Positions 17,787-25,138 of a stretch of 46,937 nt of DNA are shown here, one piece after another; position 1 is the stretch's first letter, and each line of letters opens with the position of its first letter. The DNA is from an uncultured Sutterella sp. (GTDB lineage: Bacteria; Pseudomonadota; Gammaproteobacteria; Burkholderiales; Burkholderiaceae_F): the NCBI GenBank assembly GCA_900543805.1, contig UQTE01000019.1, positions 1-46,937 of the forward strand, read 5' to 3'. A program made the translations under genes and the position numbers. The notes under the pieces are model-generated. The model saw only the letters and a list, made by a program, of their open reading frames with translations. It had not been told where the DNA came from and searched no databases.

Positions 17787-19001
17787 TCAGTCGTCTTTGA
17801 GGAACCATTCGCGAAGGTTTTCGTGTCGGAAGCCGTCCTGCGGACGAAGCACCGGATCCGGGGAAAGGACGAGTTTGGGCCGGTTGTCCGGGATGTCGTA
17901 GAAGGGCTCGAACGCACGCTCGACGGCTTCCCGCGAGTCCAAAAAGCTGCGGACCTGCACATAGAGACGCTCTTCTTCTTTCTCGGCGACGAAGTCGACC
18001 GCCCGCTTTCCTCCTGCGCCGAACTGCACCCTCCACCCTCTGCGGCGCAGTTCCATGAGGACGATGTTTTTGAGGACGGGTTCGGGATCGCGTTCGTTGC
18101 GTCCGGACGACAAAGCTTCGCGAAAGCCGTGGTCGGCGAGAAACCGTTTGGGACGACGGCGCAGGCAGGGTTTCTCGAGGATGTCGGCGCCGTCGACCTC
18201 TAGGAGGAGGCCGCCTTCGGCAGCCGCACGCAGGTAGTCGGCGATCGTGTCGCGGGAGACGTTGAGGCGTTGAGAAGAAAGAAAGTCGGCGAAGTCTCCG
18301 AGCGAAAGTCGTTCCCCGCAACGTTCCGCCGCGAAGGCAAGCGTCGTTTCGAGCGCGCGGGTGTCGCGCAGGTTTCGGCGGGCGGTGACGTCGCTAAGCA
18401 GAATGGAACGGAAAACGTCGATCAGGTACAGCTTGGCGTCCGATACGTCGGCAAAGTTTGTCACGGCCGGCATGCCGCTCCAGGCGAGGTAGTCGCGCCA
18501 GATCGTCTCTTCCGCGACGTCGGCACAAACCGTCTTTCGCACCGCCCGGAATTCCCGGAACGAATAGGGCGTGACTTCGAAGCGCACGGTTCGGCCGGCC
18601 AAAAGCGTCGACTCGCCCGAGAGGGGATCGGCCCCGGAGGTGGTGACAAAGAGGTCGCAGCGTCCGCGGTCCTGCAGGGAGCGGACGACCTTTTCCCAGG
18701 ACTCGACCGCCCGCACTTCGTCGAGAAACACGGTGAGTCGCTTTCGCGCCCCCTTTGCCTTTTCCGCAATGTAGTCGTGCAGGATTTCGGGCCGCGTGAG
18801 ACGCCGCAGGGAAGAGTCCTCAAAGTCGAGGAAGAGAAAATCCTCTTTCGGAAGGTCGAGCTTTTGCGCCGTGTCCGCGGCAATCAGTCGGAGATGACTG
18901 GACTTTCCGCTGCGGCGAAGGCCGGTCAGCACTTTGACGAGGCCGTCCCCGCAGTGAGGCCGAATGCTTCGCAGAAAGTCGGGGCGGGCATGAAGCGGCA
19001 T
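17787..19001 (-). CDS. AAA-family ATPase with C-terminal DUF4143 domain
   Basis: The product has 404 residues from the ATG at 19001, which has GGAGAG upstream. The P-loop is LTGLRRSGKSS (25-35) and Walker B is TVFLDEV (90-96). A winged-helix segment lies at about 232-266 (LSLGDFADFLSSQRLNVSRDT). The C-terminal domain has AVDFVAEK (D336) and LYVQVR (Q349), the D...QxR variant typical of DUF4143 proteins, whose fold is related to PD-(D/E)XK nucleases. Function of the family is unknown. Extending the frame upstream to 19163 would run through two palindromes and a terminator, so the shorter start is preferred. The gene stands alone. Confidence 0.88.
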   Translation of the reverse strand: MPLHARPDFLRSIRPHCGDGLVKVLTGLRRSGKSSHLRLIAADTAQKLDLPKEDFLFLDFEDSSLRRLTRPEILHDYIAEKAKGARKRLTVFLDEVRAVESWEKVVRSLQDRGRCDLFVTTSGADPLSGESTLLAGRTVRFEVTPYSFREFRAVRKTVCADVAEETIWRDYLAWSGMPAVTNFADVSDAKLYLIDVFRSILLSDVTARRNLRDTRALETTLAFAAERCGERLSLGDFADFLSSQRLNVSRDTIADYLRAAAEGGLLLEVDGADILEKPCLRRRPKRFLADHGFREALSSGRNERDPEPVLKNIVLMELRRRGWRVQFGAGGKRAVDFVAEKEEERLYVQVRSFLDSREAVERAFEPFYDIPDNRPKLVLSPDPVLRPQDGFRHENLREWFLKDD

Positions 19002-19047
19002 GGAAACTCTCCAACGGGATCGGCATGGATGGGACGACAACCGCCCA

Positions 19048-19109
19048 TTTGTCGATCGTATTCGACAAACGGTGAAAAAAAGCAAGGTTTGTCGATTACG
19101 ATCGACAAA
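19048..19109. promoter_or_regulatory. Paired inverted palindromes (operator) upstream of the DUF4143 ATPase
   Basis: Two 22-base elements lie at 19048-19069 and 19088-19109. Each has arms TTTGTCGA and TCGACAAA around a 6-base centre. The second element, read on the opposite strand, differs from the first at a single position, so the pair is itself arranged as an inverted repeat with an 18-base spacer containing an A7 tract. They lie 47-108 bases before the ATPase ATG. A possible -10 (TACGAT) sits inside the proximal element, which would fit repression. I infer an operator; the binding protein is unknown. Confidence 0.7.
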
Positions 19110-19130
19110 CCGGTCGGAAGTTTCACTACA

Positions 19131-19179
19131 CAACAAAACAAAAGCGCTCCCTTTCCGCATCACGGGAAAGAGAGCGCTT
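19131..19179 (-). terminator. Rho-independent terminator after ispH-ybaK
   Basis: Stem AAGCGCTC-CTTTCC (19142-19156) pairs with GGAAAG-GAGCGCTT (19165-19179). On the minus strand it is followed by a U-rich run (TTTTGTTTTGTT). Confidence 0.8.
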
Positions 19180-19222
19180 CGATTCGCATGGAGCCCGCAC
19201 TATGGCGCGGGCGCACCGCTTC

Positions 19223-19717
19223 TTAGGCTTCGTAGATGGCGCAGTCGACGGGCTTGGCGCCGAGCACGTCGCGCAGGACCTTCGGGTCGATGCCGACCTG
19301 ATAGCCGCGGCGCCCGCCGTTGATGAAGATCTTCTCCATGTCGAGGATCGTGCGCTCGACGTAGACGGGCATGACCTTCTTCGTGCCGAAGGGACTCGTG
19401 CCGCCCACGAAATAGCCGGAATTGCGCTGCGCCTGTTCGGGCTTGCAGGGGGCGACGTGCTTCACGCCGATCTGCCGCGCGAGATTCTTCGTCGAGACTT
19501 CGGCGTCCCCGTGCATGAGGATGACGAGGGGCTTGGCGTGTTCGTCCTCCATGATGAGGGTCTTGATCACTTGGTGATGATCGAGCCCGCAGGAAGAGGC
19601 GGCAAGCGCCGTGCCGCCGTGCTCGACGTATTCGTAGGACTTTTCTTCAAAGGGAATCTTGTGGGCCTTGAGCCACTGCGTGGCGGGAGTGAGGCTCTGA
19701 TGCTTTTCCTTGGCCAT
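19223..19717 (-). CDS. ybaK: YbaK/EbsC-family aminoacyl-tRNA deacylase
   Basis: This 164-residue editing protein hydrolyses mischarged Cys-tRNA(Pro) in the YbaK subfamily. The conserved lysine lies in QVIKTLIM (K52), and the GGTSPFGTKK (105-114) and INGGRRGYQVGI motifs are present. Length and motif set fit YbaK better than ProX. It begins 12 bases after ispH, so the two are cotranscribed. A terminator follows. Substrate assignment comes from family knowledge. Confidence 0.9.
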   Translation of the reverse strand: MAKEKHQSLTPATQWLKAHKIPFEEKSYEYVEHGGTALAASSCGLDHHQVIKTLIMEDEHAKPLVILMHGDAEVSTKNLARQIGVKHVAPCKPEQAQRNSGYFVGGTSPFGTKKVMPVYVERTILDMEKIFINGGRRGYQVGIDPKVLRDVLGAKPVDCAIYEA

Positions 19718-19729
19718 TTTCTCTCCTGA

Positions 19730-20677
19730 TTAGTAGTTGAATTCGTCTTCTTCGCGCAGTCCCTTGGGGAGCGGGAAGGCGACGTTTTCCTCGACGCCGG
19801 GCATGGCGACGACTTCGTTCGCGTCGGCGTGTTCCTTGAGGAAGGCGACCACTTCCTGCACGAGGGATTCGGGGGCGGAGGCGCCCGCCGTGACGCCCAC
19901 GCGCGAGACGCCGCGGAACCACTCGAGGTCGACGTGTTCGGCCGTGTCGACGAGGTAGGCGCGCGTTCCTTCGCGCTCGGCCACTTCGCGCAGGCGGTTC
20001 GAATTTGAGCTCGTCGCCGATCCGATCACGAGCACCACGTCGACGGGCGTGCGCGCAAGGGCCTTCACGGCCGCCTGGCGGTTCTGCGTCGCGTAGCAGA
20101 TGTCCTGGCGGCGCGGCTCGAGAATGTCGGGAAAGCGCTCCTTCAGAGCGGCGATCGTCATGGCGCTGTCGTCGGCGCTGATCGTCGTCTGCGTGACGTA
20201 GGCGAGGTGGCTTTCGTCTTCGAGCTTCAGGGCCTTCACGTCCTCGGGGCTCTCGACGAGGACGATGCCGTCGTCGACCTGACCCATCGTCCCTTCGACT
20301 TCGGGGTGGCCGGCGTGGCCGATCATGATGATCGTGCGGCCTTCCTCGCGCATGCGGCCGACTTCTCGGTGAACCTTCGTGACGAGCGGGCAGGTCGCGT
20401 CGAAGACGCGAAGCCCTCTCTCGCGGGCCTCTTCTTCGACGGCGCGCGGCACGCCGTGGGCCGAGAAGACCACGGTCGCGCCTTCGGGAACGTCGGCGAG
20501 GTCGTCGACGAAGACGGCTCCGCGCTCGCGCAGATTTTCGACGACCGTGCGGTTGTGCACGATTTCGTGGCGCACGTAGATGGGGGAGCCGTAGAGCTTG
20601 AGCGCCCGTTCCACGATGGCGATGGCGCGCGTCACGCCCGCGCAGAAACCGCGGGGCTGAGCGAGGAGAACTTGCAT
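19730..20677 (-). CDS. ispH: 4-hydroxy-3-methylbut-2-enyl diphosphate reductase
   Basis: This iron-sulfur enzyme makes IPP and DMAPP from HMBPP in the last step of the MEP pathway. The cluster cysteines C12 (GFCAGV), C96 (ATCPLV) and C194 (ICYATQ) are present. So are H41, H74, H124 and E126 of the active site and the [11 protein letters not shown] motif. From the ATG at 20677, which has GAGGT upstream, it has 315 residues, the normal length; a longer in-frame start lacks homology. It is followed by ybaK. A TAAAAT at 20731-20736 (minus strand) is a possible -10. Confidence 0.96.
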   Translation of the reverse strand: MQVLLAQPRGFCAGVTRAIAIVERALKLYGSPIYVRHEIVHNRTVVENLRERGAVFVDDLADVPEGATVVFSAHGVPRAVEEEARERGLRVFDATCPLVTKVHREVGRMREEGRTIIMIGHAGHPEVEGTMGQVDDGIVLVESPEDVKALKLEDESHLAYVTQTTISADDSAMTIAALKERFPDILEPRRQDICYATQNRQAAVKALARTPVDVVLVIGSATSSNSNRLREVAEREGTRAYLVDTAEHVDLEWFRGVSRVGVTAGASAPESLVQEVVAFLKEHADANEVVAMPGVEENVAFPLPKGLREEDEFNY

Positions 20678-20885
20678 GTCGGACCTCGAAGAGAAGGGGA
20701 AGAACCGAAAAATCGGACTTGAAGCAAAAGATTTTAGCCAAAATCGAACACAAAGACCGAAAAACGGGTACAATGCGTCTCCACGCCGACAAAAGGCACG
20801 CCGGACACCCTGTTCTGACACTATGGGGTATCGGCTCGGTTCACACAAAAGAGGATCCGAGTGGCGGCATTCACTTGTTCAGGCG

Positions 20886-20891
20886 TATAAT
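20886..20891 (+). promoter_or_regulatory. Candidate -10 box for rpmB-rpmG
   Basis: A consensus TATAAT lies 73 bases before rpmB. No convincing -35 is seen. A second box, TACAAT at 20769-20774, could give a longer transcript. Confidence 0.5.
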
Positions 20892-20963
20892 TCCCCTTTT
20901 TCCTTCACTCGCATGACGGCCCCGGTCTCTTGCGGGATGAACTTTTTTTGACTGGAGTTAGAG

Positions 20964-21197
20964 ATGGCACGAGTGTGTCAAGTCACCGGTAAGGCGCCGA
21001 TGGTCGGCCATCACGTCTCGCACGCGAACAACAAGACCAAGCGTCGCTTCATGCCCAACCTGCAGTACCGCCGTTTCTGGGTTGAAAGCGAAAACCGCTG
21101 GGTTCGTCTGCGTTTGACGACGGCTGGCCTGCGTACGGTTGACAAGATTGGTATTGATGCGGTTTTGGCGGACCTCCGCGCCCGCGGCGAAATGTAA
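20964..21197 (+). CDS. rpmB: 50S ribosomal protein L28
   Basis: The 77-residue protein begins [20 protein letters not shown] and has the basic [13 protein letters not shown] segment typical of bacterial L28. GGAG lies seven bases before the ATG. It is followed after 18 bases by rpmG, the conserved order. Confidence 0.97.
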   Translation: MARVCQVTGKAPMVGHHVSHANNKTKRRFMPNLQYRRFWVESENRWVRLRLTTAGLRTVDKIGIDAVLADLRARGEM

Positions 21198-21215
21198 TTT
21201 TCAAGGAGTTTCACC

Positions 21216-21383
21216 ATGGCGAAAGGCGCCCGCGAAAAGATCAAGCTTGAATCGACGGCCGGTACCGGTCACTTCTACACCACCACGAAGAACAAGAAGA
21301 CGTCCAGCGGTAAGATGGAAATCTCGAAGTTCGATCCGGTGGCTCGCAAGCACGTGATCTACAAGGAAACGAAGCTCAAGTAA
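21216..21383 (+). CDS. rpmG: 50S ribosomal protein L33
   Basis: The 55-residue protein starts [20 protein letters not shown] and ends [11 protein letters not shown]. It has the zinc-independent form: the two CxxC pairs of the zinc-binding type are absent. AAGGAG lies upstream of the ATG. It is cotranscribed with rpmB and followed by two terminators. Confidence 0.96.
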   Translation: MAKGAREKIKLESTAGTGHFYTTTKNKKTSSGKMEISKFDPVARKHVIYKETKLK

Positions 21384-21404
21384 TCTTGAGAGGATTTTCC
21401 GGCG

Positions 21405-21432
21405 AAAAAGCTCGACGAATGTCGGGCTTTTT
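21405..21432 (+). terminator. Rho-independent terminator after rpmG
   Basis: AAAAAGCTCGAC pairs with GTCGGGCTTTTT (one G-U pair) around a 4-base GAAT loop, with the T run built into the stem end. Confidence 0.85.
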
Positions 21433-21459
21433 GCTTATCCGGCACCCGAAAAATGAAGA

Positions 21460-21490
21460 GGGGCGGCCCGCAGGGACCGCCCCTTTTTTT
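21460..21490. terminator. Second, probably bidirectional terminator
   Basis: GGGGCGG (21460-21466) pairs with CCGCCCC (21477-21483), followed by seven T on the plus strand. It also lies 19 bases past the stop of the leftward nucleotidyltransferase gene and has an A5 run on its left side, so it may serve both directions. Confidence 0.8.
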
Positions 21491-21508
21491 CGAATTCGTC
21501 GCCTATTT

Positions 21509-22285
21509 TCAGGCGGGAAGGTCGAGCACGCGCAGCAGGAAGCGGTTGAAGGGCGCGTCCGAAATGAGGATGTCCTCCGCAAAGGGCGGCTGCGTTTCGC
21601 TGAAGCTGTCTTCGATGAAGCGAAGAAGGTTCGGGAAGAGGCGCTTCGACCCTTCGACGTTGTCGGACTCGGACTTGATGCGCACGAGCCCGTCGATTTC
21701 GGCCAAAAGCGACTCGTCGGTCACGAGTTCGCTGACGAGTTCGCTGAAGAGCGACGGCGCGATCGCGTCGCGCGTTTCGACCCAGCGCATCGCAAGCGTC
21801 GACTGCACCGTGAAGAGAAGCTTCTTGTAGTTCACCTCGTCCTTGCCGAGGATGTATTCCTGCACGAGGCTGTGCGCGGTCGAGCGGTAGGCCCAGTAAA
21901 GCCGCGTGCGCGGATTCGTGATGTGCAGGAGGTCGCGCATCGCCTGCACGAACTCGCGGTTCTGACGATAGACGATCGGCGCGTAGAGCCACTGCGCGAT
22001 CGAGGGATTCCCCTTCTTGAGGAGCGTGAGGCTCTTGCGGATGTCCCAGCCGACGATGTCCCAGAGTTCGTCGTCGTGGTTTTCAATCACGTCGGCCGGG
22101 GGCATGAGTTCGAGATAGCGGCGGTAGTCGTAGGCGTAGATGAAGCGTACGTCGTAGTCGGAGTCGGGCGAAGGATAGCCCCAGCTGCGGCTCCCCGCCT
22201 CGACGGCGTAGAGAATGCGGATGCCGTAGCGCTTTTCGAGCGCGGCGAGTCGGGCTTCAACTTCGTGGACGGTGTCGATGGCCAT
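21509..22285 (-). CDS. YcgL/RlaP-like nucleotidyltransferase
   Basis: The 258-residue protein has the DNA polymerase beta-type nucleotidyltransferase signature: EAGSRSWGYPSPDSDYDVRF (residues 29-48), with G31-S32 and the metal-binding D43/D45 region. This belongs to the family that includes phage RlaP, linked to RNA repair. Whether it modifies RNA, a protein or a small molecule is unknown. No toxin or antitoxin partner is visible beside it. No strong SD precedes the ATG. Confidence 0.85.
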   Translation of the reverse strand: MAIDTVHEVEARLAALEKRYGIRILYAVEAGSRSWGYPSPDSDYDVRFIYAYDYRRYLELMPPADVIENHDDELWDIVGWDIRKSLTLLKKGNPSIAQWLYAPIVYRQNREFVQAMRDLLHITNPRTRLYWAYRSTAHSLVQEYILGKDEVNYKKLLFTVQSTLAMRWVETRDAIAPSLFSELVSELVTDESLLAEIDGLVRIKSESDNVEGSKRLFPNLLRFIEDSFSETQPPFAEDILISDAPFNRFLLRVLDLPA

Positions 22286-22508
22286 GATGATTTTTTGTCA
22301 GGAAAGAGTTGGGTTGGTCCGTCCAAAGAGTATACGCCGACACGGCAAAGCGAATGCTTTTCGACCCACCTCGGGAGATCCCGCGCCTCGTTTATCCCCG
22401 AGGAATCGCTGTAACGTCTCCGCCCTGACCTTCGCGGCGCTAGAATCGAAAGCATGATTCGCAAATAGATCCGTACAAATCGGATCGCTTCCGCTTTGGA
22501 GTTGCCAA

Positions 22509-23450
22509 ATGCAAAAACAGCTCATCGCCGTCCTTCTCGCGGGCGGCATCGCCTTTGCCGCGCAGGCCGCGGACTTCCCGAAGGAAATCAACATCACCTA
22601 CGTGAAGGCCCCCTTCAATCTGCAGAACATCGTGATGAAGGAGCAGGGGCTTCTTGAAAAGGCCTTTGAAAAGGACGGCGTCAAGGTGAACTGGCGCGTC
22701 ATCAATTCGGGCGCCGACCAGAGCCTCGCGATGGCCTCGGGCGCCTTGGACTTCTCGGCCGTGATGAACACGGCGAGCCTCCTTTTGGGCGCGGGTGCCG
22801 GAAACCCCATCGCGATCGCGACGGGCGTGGCGCATCCTGAAAAGATCTTCGCGATGGTCGGCAAGCCCGGCTCGAACCTCACGGTGAAGGACCTGAAGGG
22901 CAAGACCGTGGGCGGCCCCAAGGGGACGGTTCTCCATCAGATGCTCGTCGCCGCGCTCGCCAAGGAGGGCATGACGATCAACGACATCAATTTCGTCAAC
23001 ATGGATCCGGGCGCCGCCATGACGGCCGTGGTCGCCGGGAAGATCGACGCGGGCCTCGTCGCCGCGAACGGCATCATCAAGGCCAACGCCGCGGGCGCCA
23101 AGACCATCACGACCTGCGAAGGGCTCGTCGAGCCGAACCTCGTCATGACGGTGCGCAAGTCCTTTGCGTCGGAATATCCCGAAGCCTATGCGCGCGTGAT
23201 CGAGGTGCACCGCAACACCTGGAAGTGGATTCAGGAGAACAAGGCCGAAGCGCTCGCCATGGGCGCTAAGGAGCAGGGGATCACGATCGACGAGGCGACG
23301 AAGCTCTACGAGTGGTCGAACTTCTATGACGTCCTGAACGAAGGCGATATTCAGGGCCTCGAAAAGGACATGAAGTTCCTGATCGACAACGGCATGATGA
23401 AGAAGTCGCTCGACGTGCGCTCGCTCGTCCTTCCCTCCGCGATGAAGTGA
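22509..23450 (+). CDS. ABC transporter substrate-binding protein (NMT1/SsuA-like), orphan
   Basis: The 313-residue protein begins with a signal peptide (MQKQLIAVLLAGGIAFAAQA, likely cleaved after AQA). The mature part has the NitT/TauT/NMT1-type periplasmic fold pattern: SGALDFSAVMNTASLL, LTVKDLKGKTVGGPKGTVLH, AAMTAVVAGKIDAGLV. The ligand may be an aliphatic sulfonate, nitrate-like compound, or thiamine precursor; it cannot be told from sequence. No cognate permease or ATPase gene is adjacent: it is flanked by the nucleotidyltransferase and tRNA genes. GGAG lies upstream of the ATG. A TAGAAT at 22441-22446 may be the -10. Confidence 0.85.
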   Translation: MQKQLIAVLLAGGIAFAAQAADFPKEINITYVKAPFNLQNIVMKEQGLLEKAFEKDGVKVNWRVINSGADQSLAMASGALDFSAVMNTASLLLGAGAGNPIAIATGVAHPEKIFAMVGKPGSNLTVKDLKGKTVGGPKGTVLHQMLVAALAKEGMTINDINFVNMDPGAAMTAVVAGKIDAGLVAANGIIKANAAGAKTITTCEGLVEPNLVMTVRKSFASEYPEAYARVIEVHRNTWKWIQENKAEALAMGAKEQGITIDEATKLYEWSNFYDVLNEGDIQGLEKDMKFLIDNGMMKKSLDVRSLVLPSAMK

Positions 23451-23455
23451 TCGCG

Positions 23456-23495
23456 TTTCGGTCTTTGGGCGGCTTCGGCCGCCTGAGGACCGAAA
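23456..23495 (+). terminator. Long hairpin after the orphan binding-protein gene
   Basis: The outer stem TTTCGGTC pairs with GACCGAAA, and the inner stem GGCGGC/GCCGCC closes a TTCG tetraloop. It begins six bases past the stop codon. No T run follows directly. Confidence 0.65.
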
Positions 23496-23504
23496 GAGAA
23501 CAAG

Positions 23505-23540
23505 AAAAAGCCCGACGTTCCGGAGAACATCGGGCTTTTC
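23505..23540. terminator. Terminator between binding-protein gene and tRNA genes
   Basis: AAAAGCCCGA (23506-23515) pairs with TCGGGCTTTT (23530-23539), with an inner GTTC/GAAC stem. T/A runs on both sides make it usable in either direction, including for the leftward tRNA transcript. Confidence 0.75.
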
Positions 23541-23546
23541 AGTGTC

Positions 23547-23623
23547 TGGCAGGGGTAGTAGGATTCGAACCTACGCATGTCGGATTCAGAATCCGATGCC
23601 TTAACCAGCTTGGCGATACCCCA
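23547..23623 (-). tRNA. tRNA-Gln (anticodon CUG)
   Basis: The 77-base cloverleaf starts TGGGGTATCGCCAAG and encodes its own CCA end. The anticodon stem TCGGA/TCCGA holds loop TTCTGAA, giving CUG. The T arm is TAGGTTCGAATCCTA. Positions 1 and 72 are both U; an unpaired or weak 1-72 pair with G73 is a glutamine identity feature. It lies five bases downstream of tRNA-Leu. Confidence 0.95.
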
Positions 23624-23628
23624 GTCCG

Positions 23629-23712
23629 TGGTGCGGTCGATGAGATTTGAACTCATATGGATTGCTCCGCTACCCCCTCAAGATAGTGCGTCTACCAATT
23701 TCGCCACGACCG
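23629..23712 (-). tRNA. tRNA-Leu (anticodon GAG)
   Basis: This 84-base class II tRNA with long variable arm starts GCGGTCGTGGCGAAATTGG and encodes CCA. The anticodon stem CTATC/GGTAG holds loop TTGAGGG, giving GAG. It lies 75 bases downstream of secG, as leuU does in E. coli, and is probably processed from the tpiA-secG transcript. Confidence 0.96.
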
Positions 23713-23787
23713 CGGCCTTTATCGAGTTGTTCTCTGAAGCGTCTTTTTGTGAACTTGAGGAGTTCAACGCGTCAGAGGAGAAGAATT

Positions 23788-24165
23788 TTACATGGGAACG
23801 CCGTTCTTGTCAAGGGGCTGCGACGAACCATTTTGCGTTTCGGCGGGAACGGCCGGAGCGGTCGTCTGCGCCGGGGCTTCGACGGTGCCCAGAACGCCGC
23901 CCGTGGGCTGTGCGGCGCGCTTGTTGAAGGCGCCCGAAGCGAGGGTGAGCGCGATGGTCGAGCAGAAGAAGACCGTAGCGGCGATGGCCGTGGAGCGCGA
24001 GAGGAAGTTGGCGCTGCCGGACGCACCGAAGAGGCTCCCGGAGGCGCCCGAGCCGAAGGCGGCGCCGAGGTCGGCGCCCTTGCCGTGCTGCATGAGGACG
24101 AGCACGATGACGACGACGGCGGAGATGATCTGCAAAACGAGAGCTACGCTGAGAAGAAAATGCAT
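23788..24165 (-). CDS. secG: Protein translocase subunit SecG
   Basis: This small inner-membrane subunit of the SecYEG translocon has 125 residues. Two transmembrane helices are visible (LLSVALVLQIISAVVVIVLV and a second around IAATVFFCSTIALTLASG). They are separated by the family motif LMQHGKGADLGAAFGSGASGS. The C-terminal 45 residues are Ala/Pro/Gln-rich and poorly conserved. It lies 48 bases after tpiA, the conserved order. Confidence 0.95.
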   Translation of the reverse strand: MHFLLSVALVLQIISAVVVIVLVLMQHGKGADLGAAFGSGASGSLFGASGSANFLSRSTAIAATVFFCSTIALTLASGAFNKRAAQPTGGVLGTVEAPAQTTAPAVPAETQNGSSQPLDKNGVPM

Positions 24166-24213
24166 GGCTGAACCTGAAGGGAAGATCGTAAAACGGTTGT
24201 TCTTGGCGAGGGA

Positions 24214-24972
24214 TCAGTGACGAGCCTTGAGCGCCTTGGCGATGAGGCCGAAGCGTTCGGGATCGAGCGAAGCCCCGCCCACGAGCGCGCCGTCGATGTC
24301 GGGGCACGCGAAAAATTGAGCGGCGTTCTTTTCGTTGACGCTTCCGCCGTAAAGGACGGGAAGACGGGCGGCAGCCTCTTCACCCCAATGACGAGCGACG
24401 AGCGCGCGAAGATGTGCGGCGACTTCCTGGGCTGTTTCGGGGCTCGCGGCTTCGCCCGTGCCGATCGCCCAGACGGGCTCGTAGGCGACGGCGGCGAGCT
24501 CTCCGGGTTCGAGACCCAGGAGAATCGAGACGAGCTGGCGCTCGAGCACCGCTTCGGTGCTCCCCGCACGGCGTTCCCCGAGCGTTTCGCCCACGCACAG
24601 AATCGTGCGGAGACCCGCCTCGGCGGCGCGGCGCGCCTTTTCGAGAACGCGCTCGTCCGTGTCGCCCGCTTCGGCGCGTCGTTCCGAGTGACCGACGATC
24701 ACCCAGGCGACGCCGGCGTCCGCGAGCATCGCGGCGGACACGTCGCCCGTATGGGCGCCGTTCGTGTAGGCGCTCACGTCCTCGGCCCCGAGTCGAACGG
24801 ATTCGGGAAGGGAGGCGTGAAGCAAAGGAAGGTGCAGCGCGGGCGCGCACACGACCGTCTCCACGCCCTCAAGCGCGGGAGCGACGGGCGCAAAGCCCTC
24901 GGCCCACCGCTTGGCGGCGGCGAGCGTGCCGTTCATCTTCCAGTTGGCGACTGCGAGAGAAGTCCGTTGCAT
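24214..24972 (-). CDS. tpiA: Triosephosphate isomerase
   Basis: The enzyme interconverts DHAP and glyceraldehyde 3-phosphate. The 252-residue TIM barrel has NWKMNGT with the catalytic Lys (K12), VGHSERR with the electrophilic His, YEPVWAIGTG with the catalytic Glu, and the phosphate-binding LYGGSVN. A TAAAAT at 25032-25037 (minus strand) is a possible -10, after the pnp terminator. The gene begins the tpiA-secG-tRNA unit. Confidence 0.97.
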   Translation of the reverse strand: MQRTSLAVANWKMNGTLAAAKRWAEGFAPVAPALEGVETVVCAPALHLPLLHASLPESVRLGAEDVSAYTNGAHTGDVSAAMLADAGVAWVIVGHSERRAEAGDTDERVLEKARRAAEAGLRTILCVGETLGERRAGSTEAVLERQLVSILLGLEPGELAAVAYEPVWAIGTGEAASPETAQEVAAHLRALVARHWGEEAAARLPVLYGGSVNEKNAAQFFACPDIDGALVGGASLDPERFGLIAKALKARH

Positions 24973-25084
24973 CGAATGTCGTTCTTGGTGAGCGGGAACG
25001 AATTCCCGCGGCGAAAAGGATGAATCCCGCTATTTTAGCGTGACTTTCATCGGCCGTTCCGAAGAAATTTCGCAAATGCCGAAG

Positions 25085-25115
25085 AAAAACCCGATGCGGC
25101 TCGTGCCGCATCGGG
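25085..25115 (-). terminator. Rho-independent terminator after pnp
   Basis: An 11-bp perfect stem CCCGATGCGGC/GCCGCATCGGG with a TCGT loop is followed on the minus strand by TTTTT. Confidence 0.9.
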
Positions 25116-25138
25116 CATGGATCCCTGCGGACGCGGAA

